DNA of 16,904 nucleotides, from assembly GCA_001303705.1 (NCBI GenBank), contig LJUI01000075.1, positions 1 to 16,904 of the forward strand. The letters are read 5' to 3'. The notes beneath the pieces were generated by a model. That model did not search any database. It was not told the DNA's origin and was given only the letters and a program-made list of their open reading frames with translations. A program made the position numbers and the translations under genes. The stretch comes from a candidate division TA06 bacterium SM23_40 (GTDB lineage Bacteria > LJUI01 > SM1-40). Positions 6,504 through 15,017 of the stretch are shown here, piece by piece. The number at the start of each line of letters is the position of its first letter. Position 1 is the stretch's first letter.

Positions 6504-9476
6504 CTAGTGGAGGACAACCATCTTGCGAGTCCTCCGTTCGGTGCCGACTTCGAGGCTATAGAGATAAATACCAGAGGCAGCCCTCCGGCCGCCCGCGCTC
6601 AATCCATCCCAATCGACACGATGGATGCCCGCCCTGACCATCCCATCCACGAGCTCGCGCACAAGCTGGCCCTGCATATTGTAGATACGGAGCCTCACCC
6701 GCTGCCCGGCAGGGATAGAGTAGGTTATAGTCGTGGTGTGGCGTACAGGATTAGGTGCGTTCTGGGACAGGAAGTGACGACGGTGGACGGGCATGAGCCG
6801 TTGCTCCGCCACCCCTACGGCCCCGAACCAGCAGAGCGCGCGCCTCAGGAGTTCAACCCCGCCCTGAATCTCGGGCGAAGGTTCTCTCACCAGCTCGGGA
6901 GCGAATGCAAGAAAGAGACTGCGATACTCTCCCTCATGGCGGACGCCCGCCGCCCCCCAATGTTCATACTCGAGCACAGTGCTCCCCCCGGCAACGGGCG
7001 AAATGACATCCATTGATGCAGGCCCATCCCGCACAAGCAGCAGGCCGTCTCCGATCGGATCACCGGAGATGCCTGTGATAAGCGTGTCGCTCGTCGCGCC
7101 GGAGTCGAAGCGGGTGTGAAGGTAATCGAGAAGGAAAGGACGCTCAGCGATCTCCTCGGCGATATTATCTCCGCACAGCAGGAGGTCGCCGCCCTGATCC
7201 AGGAACTGGCCGAGCGCCACCTGATCGGCTTGAGTAAGCGTACTCTCAGGAGCTGCGCCCGTGAACCAGAGGACAAGATCGGCGTTCCCCAGCCATCCTG
7301 TCGGCAGCCCCTGAGATCTAACCTCCCATCCGTCGTACACGAGTCCGAGCGTGTCGCGGAGCAGTTCGTCATAGAACGGCGCAAACCCCTGTTCACCATC
7401 GTCATCGACTGCGAGGAGTGAGGGATGGCCGATGAGGAGATCGAGGGTGTCGATCAGATTGTCGGGAACCACTGGTGTCCCGTCAATCTTCCGGAGATAA
7501 AAGGTTGCCCATCTGGCCGGTCCTCCGCTCACCGTGAACGTGAACGGATCATCCGCGTTGTCACCTGTCTTTCCGCTCTCGATATCTCCGAAGCTGGCAG
7601 ACGAATCGACAAGGATGATCTCCGGATCATCTGTCGACAGGTAGCAGTACAGCTCTGCCGAGGGCTGCCACAATGCCGAGTCGAGGAAGGTGATGACCCA
7701 GTCGACGGTCTCGCCCGGCTCAGCTCGACCGTCCCCATCGCCTCCATCATCGAGAATGGTCCAGCCAATCACCTCGGGATAGGAATAGCGCATCGTCCCC
7801 ACGGCACGGTAGGCATCGATGCGTCCTGCACCTGAACTGCTGTCCCGGCCCGGGGGGTCGATATCGAACGCAGTCGCTTCCAGAATACTGTCGATAGCCA
7901 CGGGCATCAGGCTGGGAACCGCCGAGAGCATGAGTGATACCACCCCTGCATTGACGGGAGCTGCCGCCGACGTGCCGCTGAAATTGTAGTTGTACCCCCA
8001 GTTGCTCGTGAGCAGGGCGGCAGGCAGGCCGACACCCGGGGCCGCCACGTCCGGTTTGGCCAGGCCGGGAGGGAACGGGTAGTCATCGAACGGCGGCGCG
8101 AGATCCCAATCGGTAGGACCCCGGCTGCTGAAGTAGGCAACCGTATCCTCCGGCACGCTCGCCCCCACCGCGAGCACGCCGCTGTGGCGGGAAACAATGT
8201 ATATGCCGCTCCCGTCGCTGGGGTACCACGGTGCCGGCACGTCAGCGGGAGGATCGACCTCGTCCGGCGGAGGAAACGGGCAGTACTGGCCGCCGTACCC
8301 TCCCTCGTTCCCCGCCGCCTGTGAGAGCACCGTCCCGCTCGCGAGCAGGGTGTTCCCCGCCAGACGGAGGGAATACGAAGGAGTGGGATGACAGGGGATG
8401 ACGAGGCTCGAGCTCAACAGATCGGCTCCGTTCTCCACGCCGTACTCCATCGCTGCAATGAACTCGCTCGTCAACTGCACCTTCAGGGCCATGACTCTGG
8501 CCTCGGGCGCGAGCCCCGTGGCCACTCCAGCCCACCCGTCACCCGCAACGATCGACGCCGTCGCCGTCCCATGCCCGTGATCATCCATGGGATCGGGACC
8601 ACTCTCTTCGAAGTTCCACCCAACCACGTCATCGAGGAATCCGTTCCCATCGTCGTCCACGTCGTTGAGATCCCCTCCCAGGCTGTCCGGGTAGCTCTCA
8701 AAGTACCCGTTGTTGTTGATATCCTCGGGACCGTTGATCCACATCCGATGGGCGAGATCGAAATGTTTGTAATTGATGCCAGTGTCGATCATCCCCACGA
8801 CTCTGCCCTGCCCGCGGAACCCGAGCCTCCATACCCGATCGGCGCGCACGTGGTGGATCGCCCAGGATGTATCGACGGACGACACCTCCCCGAGTTCCGG
8901 CCTGCACGCATCAGGCTCATCCAGGGCAGGGGCAAGAGCTCTGTCCTGTTCGACGAGCAAGACCCCGGGAAGGGATTCGAGCGACTCCCTGGCCCGTCCC
9001 GAGAGCTCAGCGGCCACGGCGTTGACCATCCACAGGGGCCTCGTCCCGCTCGCCTGCCCCTGGTCCTCAAGGCGCGCCAACTCATCCTTCACCGGTCCCT
9101 GGGTGCGAGCGGCGAGCTCCCTCAGTTCGACGGCGACAGTGTGGCGCCGTGCCTGATGGTCGAGCCCGCGAACCCTGGCGTGGAGCACCTCGTAATCGGG
9201 CTGCTGAGCCAGAACGATAATGAACGGCGTGAGCCTGTCTGAAGACTCCACAGCTCGCCTCACTTCGGGGGGAGAATCAGCCCCCTGAGTCGCCCCCGCA
9301 GGGAGCGTCAGAATGGAGAACGCCGCAGACAACAGGGATACGATGAGCAGCGACGCGCAGCAGCAGGACCGGACTCCTGACCGGGATCCCAGCCTCGTCC
9401 GCGTCCGGATCCTCGAGAGCATCCAGGCGCTCGCACGCGCCAATACCTCATTGTCTGCCCCGACCTTCATCCGCAT
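6504..9476 (-). CDS. Secreted S8 (subtilisin-like) serine protease with C-terminal sorting domain (paralogue 1)
   Basis: A 990-residue secreted protease. After a long basic leader comes a signal-type hydrophobic segment (about 37-60, CCCASLLIVSLLSAAFSI), then an inhibitor-like prodomain (about 80-180). In the catalytic domain D231 lies in GMIDTGINYKHFDL, H302 in DDHGHGTATAS, the oxyanion N390 in AAGNEGG and S503 in NFSGTSAAAP. A Ca-loop-like insert (EDINNNGYF...DVDDDGNGFLDD) follows the Asp motif. Next come a beta-sandwich region, a GATase/ThuA-like domain (LLLCGDNIAEEIAERPFL) and a last ~85-residue FlgD-like/type IX sorting module (SQNAPNPV...GIYLYSLEVG...KMVVLH). The start at 9476 has an excellent GGAGGA site eight bases upstream; the ORF opens at 9530 but without such support. 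The nearby terminator-like hairpins suggest it is transcribed separately from its paralogue. Confidence 0.93.
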   Translation of the reverse strand: MRMKVGADNEVLARASAWMLSRIRTRTRLGSRSGVRSCCCASLLIVSLLSAAFSILTLPAGATQGADSPPEVRRAVESSDRLTPFIIVLAQQPDYEVLHARVRGLDHQARRHTVAVELRELAARTQGPVKDELARLEDQGQASGTRPLWMVNAVAAELSGRARESLESLPGVLLVEQDRALAPALDEPDACRPELGEVSSVDTSWAIHHVRADRVWRLGFRGQGRVVGMIDTGINYKHFDLAHRMWINGPEDINNNGYFESYPDSLGGDLNDVDDDGNGFLDDVVGWNFEESGPDPMDDHGHGTATASIVAGDGWAGVATGLAPEARVMALKVQLTSEFIAAMEYGVENGADLLSSSLVIPCHPTPSYSLRLAGNTLLASGTVLSQAAGNEGGYGGQYCPFPPPDEVDPPADVPAPWYPSDGSGIYIVSRHSGVLAVGASVPEDTVAYFSSRGPTDWDLAPPFDDYPFPPGLAKPDVAAPGVGLPAALLTSNWGYNYNFSGTSAAAPVNAGVVSLMLSAVPSLMPVAIDSILEATAFDIDPPGRDSSSGAGRIDAYRAVGTMRYSYPEVIGWTILDDGGDGDGRAEPGETVDWVITFLDSALWQPSAELYCYLSTDDPEIILVDSSASFGDIESGKTGDNADDPFTFTVSGGPARWATFYLRKIDGTPVVPDNLIDTLDLLIGHPSLLAVDDDGEQGFAPFYDELLRDTLGLVYDGWEVRSQGLPTGWLGNADLVLWFTGAAPESTLTQADQVALGQFLDQGGDLLLCGDNIAEEIAERPFLLDYLHTRFDSGATSDTLITGISGDPIGDGLLLVRDGPASMDVISPVAGGSTVLEYEHWGAAGVRHEGEYRSLFLAFAPELVREPSPEIQGGVELLRRALCWFGAVGVAEQRLMPVHRRHFLSQNAPNPVRHTTTITYSIPAGQRVRLRIYNMQGQLVRELVDGMVRAGIHRVDWDGLSAGGRRAASGIYLYSLEVGTERRTRKMVVLH

Positions 9477-9576
9477 TGATATCTTCCTCCGCAGCCGGAT
9501 AGAAGCATGCAGCCAGAGCCCCGTGCACACTCCACGTCGATGGTGCCGCCGATCCAGGGCGACCCCCGATCAAACG

Positions 9577-9608
9577 AAGGGGAGGCCCCTCGTGCGGGGC
9601 CTCCCCTT
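9577..9608 (-). terminator. Strong GC-rich hairpin downstream of the second subtilase
   Basis: A perfect 13-bp inverted repeat, AAGGGGAGGCCCC / GGGGCCTCCCCTT, with a 6-nt loop. It lies 41 bp downstream of the stop codon of the minus-strand subtilase at 9650. On the minus strand it is followed by CGTTTG, only a weak U tract, so it may end transcripts with help from other factors or protect the 3' end of the mRNA. It separates the two tandem protease genes. Confidence 0.7.
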
Positions 9609-9630
9609 CTCTCGATACCGTGGTAACGAC

Positions 9631-9648
9631 CTCCCCCTATCAGGGGAG
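9631..9648 (-). repeat. Small second hairpin abutting the subtilase stop codon
   Basis: CTCCCC / GGGGAG arms of 6 bp with a 6-nt loop, beginning one base after the stop codon of the second subtilase. Its arms share sequence with the larger hairpin at 9577-9608, so the two could form alternative pairings. Without a T run it is not a classical terminator by itself. Confidence 0.4.
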
Positions 9649-9649
9649 A

Positions 9650-12031
9650 TCAATTCACGACGATCATCTTCCTCGTTGCCTGAGTCCGGCCCGCCTGGAG
9701 ACGGTAGAAGTATACTCCGGACGCAACCCGCTGTCCAGCACCATCTCGCCGGTCCCAGGTGACGACATGTCGGCCCGGCAGCACCGGCCCGTCGACGAGC
9801 GTGCGCACGTGCTGGCCGAGGATGTTATAGACCGTCAGGTTAGCGGCCACAGTGCGCGACTCCTCCCCGGCGCCTGCCGGAACGGCATAAGTGATGAGCG
9901 TCCTCTCGCGAACCGGGTTTGGCCGATTTTGAGCGAGCCTGAGGACTGACGGGATATCCAGCATCGGCTCCGGGCCGGATCCGACATGAGGAGGCATGCC
10001 GAACCAGTACAGTATCCGCTCCATCACTTCCCACTTGTCGTTTGTCGGCGATGGCGGCGCATCATTGATCGCCTCCCACCCGAATCCGAAGAAGACGACC
10101 TGATACGTGCCGGAATCGTAATGAAGGCCGGCAACCCCGCCCAATTCGTAGTAGAAGCAGCTATCTGCACCGGCCAGGACGCCGAGCTCGTCCTTGCCCG
10201 GCTGCGCATCGACGACGATGAGGAGGCTGTCCCCGATCGGGTCACCCTCTACGCCGAACAGACCGTAGTCCGGATTGGTCGGCGCGACGAGACTGGCATG
10301 GAGATAGTCGCTCAGGAACGTCTCTCCCGAGAGCTCCTCCGCGATGTCAGTACCGCTCAGGAAGAGCTTCCCTCCTCCATCGAGGAACGAGCTGAGGAGC
10401 GCCATGTCGCTTGCCGTGAGCGTCGTCTCGCTGTCGTCGCTCGTGAACCAGATCACGAGCTCAGCGGTCGGAACGTAGGAGTCGGGGCTCCCCTGCTCGG
10501 CGACGTCCCAGATGTCGTACAGCATATCGAAGGTATCCCCGAGCACATCCTCATACGCGACCTCGGCATCGTCCCCGCCATCGTCATCGACGAGGAGGAT
10601 TGCCGGGTGGTCGATGAGAACAGAGAGCGTATCCTCGCGGTTGTTCGGGGGAGGCGGGTTATCCGCATCCTTCCATAGTACGAATGTCACCCATCGCGGC
10701 TCACCGCCGTCTACCCTGAACTGGAATGGATTGGAGGTATTGCTCCCGAACCACCCTGCGAAGATATCGGGGAACGTCGCCACCGAGTCGACGATCGTGA
10801 TGTCCGGATCATCAGTGCGCAGCCTTCCCTCGATGTTCGCGGCGTCGAGCCACGGCTGGTAGTTGCGGAGCTGGACGATGAAGTCGACCGTCTCGCCCAC
10901 CTCTGCCCGGTCGTTGGGGTTGGCAGCGCCGCTGTCATCGACCCAGTAGACCTCGGTGTCGAGGAACGAGTACAGGTGGCTGCCAAGCGCCTGGTACGCG
11001 TTGATCCGCCCGGTGCCGAGCATGCCCTCATACCCCGGATTGAGCGAGTCGATATCCTCCGCTGTATCCTTTATCCTCGCTATCACTTCATCGACCGCCA
11101 GCCCGGGAGACTGCGACCTGATAAGCCCGGCCAGCCCGGTTACGAAGGGCGCAGACATCGACGTCCCCTGGAGGTCCGCATAACCGTCGTTGAAGAACGT
11201 GCTCATGATGCCTACGCCGGGGGCGCTCACATCGACCCACGCCCCGTAGTTGGAGAACCCCGCCTTCACATCCTGCTGGTTTGTGGCGGCAACAGACAGG
11301 ACGGTATCGGCCATGATGTCGACTACGTCGGGAGCATTCAGATTGTCGTTGCCGGCGGAATGGACCATCACCACGCCCGCCGCGTATGCATCCCGCATCG
11401 CCTGCATGATCACCCCGCCACTCGTGTCATAGCTCATGTTGATGGCGGTCACGCTCTTCTGGATACCATAGGCGATACCGCTTACCGCAAATGACATGTT
11501 TATCAGGCCGGTCTGACAGTCAGGAGCCTGCCATCCCACCCGGAGCGGCATGATCCGGCAGTCACGTGCCATGCCGGCAACACCGACTCCGTTGTTCGTC
11601 ACGGCCGCGGCGATGCCGGAGACGTGCGTTCCGTGACCGTCGAAGTCCATGGGATCGTTGTCTGCCGTATAGTCCTCGCCGGGACAGACTTGGCTCGGGC
11701 TGAGCGTCACAAAATCCCACCCGATGACGTCGTCGATATACCCGTTCCCGTCGTCATCGAAGTTATTGATGTCGCCTCCCTGGGCCTCGGGAATGGTGTC
11801 GAACTGCCCGTTGCCATTGATGTCCTCGAGCCAATTGATCCAGATATCGGCGGCAAGATCGGGGGGATCCCAATCGACGCCCGTGTCGGTGATCCCCACG
11901 ACGACCGTCGTATCCCACGTCGAAAGGTCCCACGCCTCGGGCCCATCGACATCGTGGTCGTTTTGTTGCCGAAGACCCCACTGTTGATAGAACCGCGGGT
12001 CGTTCGGGACCTCGTGGAGGCGGCAGACATC
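9650..12031 (-). CDS. Secreted S8 serine protease (paralogue 2), catalytic and C-terminal part; frameshifted
   Basis: This frame holds the mature part of a second subtilase. Numbering below is for the repaired protein (922 residues from 12417). It has D178 in GITDTGVDWD, H262 in DGHGTHVSG, oxyanion N357 in VMVHSAGNDN and S420 in LQGTSMSAPFVTG, all intact. A Ca-loop-like segment (EDINGNGQFD...FDDDGNGYIDD), a GATase-like domain (LFLSGTDIAEELSG) and a C-terminal FlgD-like sorting module (QNRPNPV...GVYFYRLQAG...KMIVVN) match paralogue 1 in order. Coding continues upstream of the first usable GTG (11899) through PNDPRFYQQWGL, a typical subtilase entry sequence, to about 12031. There the frame must change by one base to join the signal peptide and prodomain at 12032-12417. 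One base appears missing from a G run. This could be a sequencing error or a real lesion; as read, no secreted protease would be made. Confidence 0.85.
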   Translation of the reverse strand, partial: DVCRLHEVPNDPRFYQQWGLRQQNDHDVDGPEAWDLSTWDTTVVVGITDTGVDWDPPDLAADIWINWLEDINGNGQFDTIPEAQGGDINNFDDDGNGYIDDVIGWDFVTLSPSQVCPGEDYTADNDPMDFDGHGTHVSGIAAAVTNNGVGVAGMARDCRIMPLRVGWQAPDCQTGLINMSFAVSGIAYGIQKSVTAINMSYDTSGGVIMQAMRDAYAAGVVMVHSAGNDNLNAPDVVDIMADTVLSVAATNQQDVKAGFSNYGAWVDVSAPGVGIMSTFFNDGYADLQGTSMSAPFVTGLAGLIRSQSPGLAVDEVIARIKDTAEDIDSLNPGYEGMLGTGRINAYQALGSHLYSFLDTEVYWVDDSGAANPNDRAEVGETVDFIVQLRNYQPWLDAANIEGRLRTDDPDITIVDSVATFPDIFAGWFGSNTSNPFQFRVDGGEPRWVTFVLWKDADNPPPPNNREDTLSVLIDHPAILLVDDDGGDDAEVAYEDVLGDTFDMLYDIWDVAEQGSPDSYVPTAELVIWFTSDDSETTLTASDMALLSSFLDGGGKLFLSGTDIAEELSGETFLSDYLHASLVAPTNPDYGLFGVEGDPIGDSLLIVVDAQPGKDELGVLAGADSCFYYELGGVAGLHYDSGTYQVVFFGFGWEAINDAPPSPTNDKWEVMERILYWFGMPPHVGSGPEPMLDIPSVLRLAQNRPNPVRERTLITYAVPAGAGEESRTVAANLTVYNILGQHVRTLVDGPVLPGRHVVTWDRRDGAGQRVASGVYFYRLQAGRTQATRKMIVVN

Positions 12032-12417
12032 CCTGCATAGGTGCGGGCCGCGGCGACCAAATCGGCCTCTCCCGCGAGCTTCAGTAGATAGGCGCCGGCA
12101 AGTTTCTCCAGGGTTACTCTCCCTTGAAGCAGACCGATATTGACGAGGGGCCTCATGTCCAGGACGCCGAACTGCTCGTTGAGTGCGGCGAGCGCGCCCC
12201 GGGCATTATCCCTCCCCTCGGCCGTGATCGCCGAATACCCTTCAGATGCTGCCATTCCGACGATGAGATGCCCTTCCATATACCCGACCGCCGGGGAAGG
12301 CACCTGATCAGTGTAGACGACCTCTTGGGCCTGGGCCGAAACCACCGAGACCACCAGCAACGCCATTGCGGCCCAGCAGGCGAGACCGACATCTCCACGC
12401 ACATTCATCCTAGGCAT
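12032..12417 (-). pseudogene. N-terminal part (signal peptide and prodomain) of the frameshifted subtilase
   Basis: About 128 codons with a signal peptide (MPRMNVRGDVGLACWAAMAL onward, likely cleaved after AQA near residue 31) and a prodomain-like region (MEGHLIVGMA ... ALNEQFGVLDMRPL ... YLLKLAGEADLVAAARTYAG). This is the usual prodomain pattern of subtilases, and the catalytic domain follows at once in another frame. The ATG at 12417 has GAGGAGG six bases upstream; the ATG at 12423 directly abuts that site and is less likely. Left in its own frame, translation runs on into nonsense and stops at 11707. Adding one G after TATGCAGGG restores one continuous protein. Confidence 0.75.
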
Positions 12418-12423
12418 TGTCAT

Positions 12424-13072
12424 CCTCCTCAGTTCGCTCAGTTCACAGCCCCCCCTACCCGGCGCCGCTGACCCTCGCTTGGGCAGATCAACGCGAAGAC
12501 CTCAACCACGCCCACGCTGGGCCTCATCCCGCGCGGGGAGACCGCTGCCAGCATTATGGTTCACTCTGTGCCCTCCTCACAGACGATCTGACTCTTCCCC
12601 GTTCATGGGTCGAGTGAAGACGGCACATCACCATATGGTAACAACCGTAGAAAAGAAAATGACTCCCGCGATCCTCTCGCCGCTCCCCGAGATCTATCAA
12701 AGTCGAGGATATTGACCGGGTCTGGGAGAGGAGTAAGGCCTTGTTCAGGCCGGGAGGCACATCCAGGGACCTTTGAGAGGGGACCGATCGATGTGATCGG
12801 TGACCGACGGAAGACCGGAAAGGCAGTATGCTCCTTCCGAATGCACACCAAGTATAAGGGATGCGACCGCCTGAGGCAAGGAAATTCTCGGGCGTCCCCG
12901 GTAGGATCGAGCCGCTCCATATCCCCTGAAGATAGAGGAGGTTGCCGTCTATTTCCAGCTCTTGAGGGGCGGTACCCGGCCACGCTGCCCGCCCATGACC
13001 GTTGCTACGTCCGCAACCTGCCATCGCGCGCCTATGCGCACGACGAGACCCCTCTCGCGGGAGCAAGACACC
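12424..13072. other. Gene-poor region between the subtilase and abiE
   Basis: About 650 bp with no gene I can support. Open frames exist on both strands (for example 12712-13080 on plus and 12554-13066 on minus), but they encode Arg/Pro/Ser-rich sequence without recognisable motifs, and they overlap one another. Small dyads are present: GGCCT-tgttc-AGGCC at 12737-12751, ACCGATC-gatgt-GATCGGT at 12783-12801 and the 10-bp palindrome ACCATATGGT at 12630-12639. The minus-strand subtilase promoter should lie here, but I found no convincing -35/-10 pair. Confidence 0.5.
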
Positions 13073-13137
13073 GAACTTGACGTCAGGGCGAGAAGAGGCT
13101 AATATCGTTAGCCTCTTCTCGCTAAAATGTCAAGTTC
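13073..13137. repeat. Composite palindrome upstream of abiEi (probable operator)
   Basis: A 65-bp inverted repeat. Outer arms GAACTTGAC (13073-13081) and GTCAAGTTC (13129-13137) are perfect over 9 bp. Inner arms GCGAGAAGAGGCTAA (13088-13102) and TTAGCCTCTTCTCGC (13108-13122) are perfect over 15 bp around a 5-base centre TATCG. Neither strand has a T run after it, so an intrinsic terminator is unlikely. AbiEi antitoxins of known systems bind inverted repeats upstream of their operon and repress it; this element is a good candidate for that site, about 85 bp before the abiEi start. The binding role is inferred. Confidence 0.65.
13077..13105 (+). promoter_or_regulatory. Candidate distal promoter inside the palindrome
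   Basis: TTGACG (13077-13082) and TAATAT (13100-13105) are separated by 17 bp, matching the sigma-70 consensus in five and four of six positions. The -35 box lies in the left outer arm and the -10 box spans the inner arm and the centre, so a protein bound to the palindrome would block it. Transcription would start near 13112 and run into abiEi. Because the element is palindromic, a weaker mirror promoter (TTGACA-17-TAACGA) also appears on the minus strand. Confidence 0.4.
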
Positions 13138-13150
13138 CGCCACTATTCGG

Positions 13151-13179
13151 TTGACAACACGGCGACATAAGGCTAAAGT
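13151..13179 (+). promoter_or_regulatory. Main candidate promoter of abiEi-abiEii
   Basis: A perfect -35 box TTGACA (13151-13156) and a -10 box TAAAGT (13174-13179, four of six) are 17 bp apart, giving a start near 13186 and a leader of about 36 bases. An 8-bp inverted pair, GTTGACAA (13150-13157) and TTGTCAAC (13201-13208), flanks the promoter and could be a second operator. The element GGCTAA is shared with the palindrome upstream (AGGCTAATATCG versus AGGCTAAAGTTATC). Confidence 0.6.
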
Positions 13180-13221
13180 TATCTACCCTAACTCACCCCT
13201 TTGTCAACTGGAGCCGAACCA

Positions 13222-14028
13222 ATGAAGTTGAACAAGTTCTTCTCAACACATCCTGTATTCACGGTCTCAGAACTCGATAAGTTCCTCGCGCAACAAGGGT
13301 CCCGTAATCATTGGACCCGCAAGGCTCTCCTCGCCCACCACCGGAAGCAAGGACGCATCCTGCCGGTGCGTCGAGGCCTGTACGCAGTCGTACCCCCGGG
13401 GGCATCTCCTGATACGTGCCCGGTCGATCCGTATCTGCTTGCAGCCAGGATGACTGACGATGCAGTGCTCGGTTACCACACGGCTCTAGAGTTCCATGGC
13501 AATGCCTACTCTGTCTACGAGCAGTTCTTCTATTTGGCTGAACGAAAATCGGCTCCGGCAACGTTCCGCTCATATCGGTTCCGCTGCGTCCTGTTCCCCA
13601 GGAAACTTCGGGCTCAGGGGAAGATGAACTTCGGAGTCCAGGTTGGCGAACGAGCCGGGATCCCAGTTCGGGTCACAAGTCTCGAGCGCACATTGGTCGA
13701 CGTCCTTGACCGACCCGATCTCGGGGGCAGCTGGGAAGAGATATGGCGCTCGCTGGAGTCAGTGGAGTTCTTCGATCTGAACCGGGTCGTCGATTACGCC
13801 CTCCTTCTCGGCAATGCGACGACCGTGGCCAAGGTGGGTTTCTTTCTGGATCAGCATCGCGATGCCCTCATGGTCGAGGAGGCCCATCTCCGTCCTCTGC
13901 GCGACCATCGACCGCGAAACCCCCATTACCTGAGCCGCGGTGCTAGAAAGCCCGGGCACTTCATACCCGATTGGAACCTGATCGTGCCAGCCGCAGTACT
14001 CGAGCGGTCTTGGGCGGAGGTCAGATGA
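13222..14028 (+). CDS. abiEi: Type IV toxin-antitoxin antitoxin AbiEi
   Basis: A 268-residue AbiEi-family protein, the antitoxin and transcriptional repressor of an AbiE system. Residues 1-60 form a winged-helix type domain (HPVFTVSELDKFLAQQ, then RQGRILPVRRGLYAVVPPG-like wing; here written KQGRILPVRRGLYAV). The rest is the toxin-countering domain, with the family pattern VTSLERTLVDVLDRPDLGGS near residues 151-170. The ATG at 13222 has GGAG eight bases upstream; an in-frame TTG at 13201 lies in the leader and inside an inverted repeat, so it is less likely. The stop overlaps the toxin start by 4 nt (ATGA), a sign of translational coupling. It is the only plus-strand operon in the window, which fits a module acquired separately. 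Confidence 0.9.
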   Translation: MKLNKFFSTHPVFTVSELDKFLAQQGSRNHWTRKALLAHHRKQGRILPVRRGLYAVVPPGASPDTCPVDPYLLAARMTDDAVLGYHTALEFHGNAYSVYEQFFYLAERKSAPATFRSYRFRCVLFPRKLRAQGKMNFGVQVGERAGIPVRVTSLERTLVDVLDRPDLGGSWEEIWRSLESVEFFDLNRVVDYALLLGNATTVAKVGFFLDQHRDALMVEEAHLRPLRDHRPRNPHYLSRGARKPGHFIPDWNLIVPAAVLERSWAEVR

Positions 14029-14993
14029 GAATCTCGAAGGAGAGACTAGTCTCCGAGGCCGAGGCGACTGGATTCCGGGCCGAAGTCATGGAAAAGGCCA
14101 TCCATCTACTCAACCTGCTCGAGAGCCTTGGCAGGCACCCATTTCTCCAGAGTCGTCTGGCGCTCAAGGGCGGCACGGCTCTGAATCTGTTCGTATTCGA
14201 CGTTCCACGTCTATCTGTCGACCTGGACCTCAACTACATCGGTGCTGCTGACAGGAACCTGATGCTTGAGGAACGACCAAAGATCGAGAAAGCGATCCGA
14301 GCGGTCTGCGCGCGTGAAGACCTTGCTGTCCGTCGCGTCCCAGAAGATCACGCTGGAGGAAAGTGGGTACTCCGCTATCGAAGCGCCCTCGGGCTCGGAG
14401 GGAACCTCGAGATCGACTTGAATTTCATGTTTCGCATCCCCCTATGGCCACCTGTCGTTAGAGACTCCCGCTCGGTCGGTTCGTACAGAGCTTCGGGGAT
14501 ACTAACGCTCGATACCCACGAGCTCGCAGCCAGCAAGCTCGTGGCTCTGCTGACCCGCCGGCAGGCGCGAGATCTCTTTGACGTGCACCAGCTCCTGACG
14601 CGCCTCGAACTGGATCGCCAGAATCTAAGACCGGCGTTCGTCGCTCTCGGTGCCACGACCCGGACGGACTGGCGAACGATCTCCACAGATGATGTAGATT
14701 TCACGGTAGATGAGCTCAGAAACCACCTGATACCGATGCTGCGCAGTCCCTCCCCACTGAGCGTCAAGCAGACGGCGGAATGGGGAGGCCGTCTGGTTGA
14801 CGAATGTCGTCGGACGTTCGAGATCGTGCTCCCACTCTCAGGCCGCGAATTGCAGTTCCTGGATCGACTGCTCGATGCTGGCGAGATCGATCCTTCGCTC
14901 CTCACCTCAGACGAAGCCCTGAGCGACAGAATCAGGCGTCACCCTCTCCTACAATGGAAAGCCCTCAACATCAGACAATACAAGGGCAAATGA
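14025..14993 (+). CDS. abiEii: Type IV toxin-antitoxin toxin AbiEii (nucleotidyltransferase)
   Basis: A 322-residue DUF1814/AbiEii-family nucleotidyltransferase. The N-terminal motif LKGGTALNLF followed by RLSVDLDLNYIG (about residues 44-68) gives the GG-x(n)-DxD metal and nucleotide site. EIDLNF (about 131-136) supplies a further acidic strand. ASKLVALLTRRQARDLFD (about 171-188) carries the conserved Lys and the RDLFD helix. AbiEii toxins bind nucleotides and arrest growth, and related MenT toxins modify tRNA acceptor ends; the target here is unknown. All key residues appear intact, so the toxin is probably active. The start at 14025 has GGAGG upstream and overlaps the antitoxin stop. The gene ends about 210 bp from the native end of the convergent aspS gene. 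Confidence 0.92.
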   Translation: MRISKERLVSEAEATGFRAEVMEKAIHLLNLLESLGRHPFLQSRLALKGGTALNLFVFDVPRLSVDLDLNYIGAADRNLMLEERPKIEKAIRAVCAREDLAVRRVPEDHAGGKWVLRYRSALGLGGNLEIDLNFMFRIPLWPPVVRDSRSVGSYRASGILTLDTHELAASKLVALLTRRQARDLFDVHQLLTRLELDRQNLRPAFVALGATTRTDWRTISTDDVDFTVDELRNHLIPMLRSPSPLSVKQTAEWGGRLVDECRRTFEIVLPLSGRELQFLDRLLDAGEIDPSLLTSDEALSDRIRRHPLLQWKALNIRQYKGK

Positions 14994-15017
14994 CCGATCT
15001 GGTACAGACGCAGAGCT

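Noticed and set aside
8388-9242. Plus-strand open frame of 284 codons opposite the first subtilase
   Set aside because: It mirrors the codons of the catalytic and prodomain region, which has all protease motifs on the other strand.
12528-12537. CCCGCGCGGG palindrome upstream of the second subtilase
   Set aside because: Short GC palindromes are expected by chance in GC-rich DNA, and no promoter or second copy lies nearby.
12712-13080. Open frame of 122 codons on the plus strand before the palindrome, and overlapping minus-strand frames
   Set aside because: Composition is Arg/Gly/Pro-rich with no motif, no clear ribosome site, and competing frames overlap it; it ends at the left arm of the palindrome only by chance as far as can be seen.
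13088-13122. 15-bp perfect hairpin as intrinsic terminator
   Set aside because: No T run follows on either strand, and the outer arms and embedded promoter elements fit an operator better.
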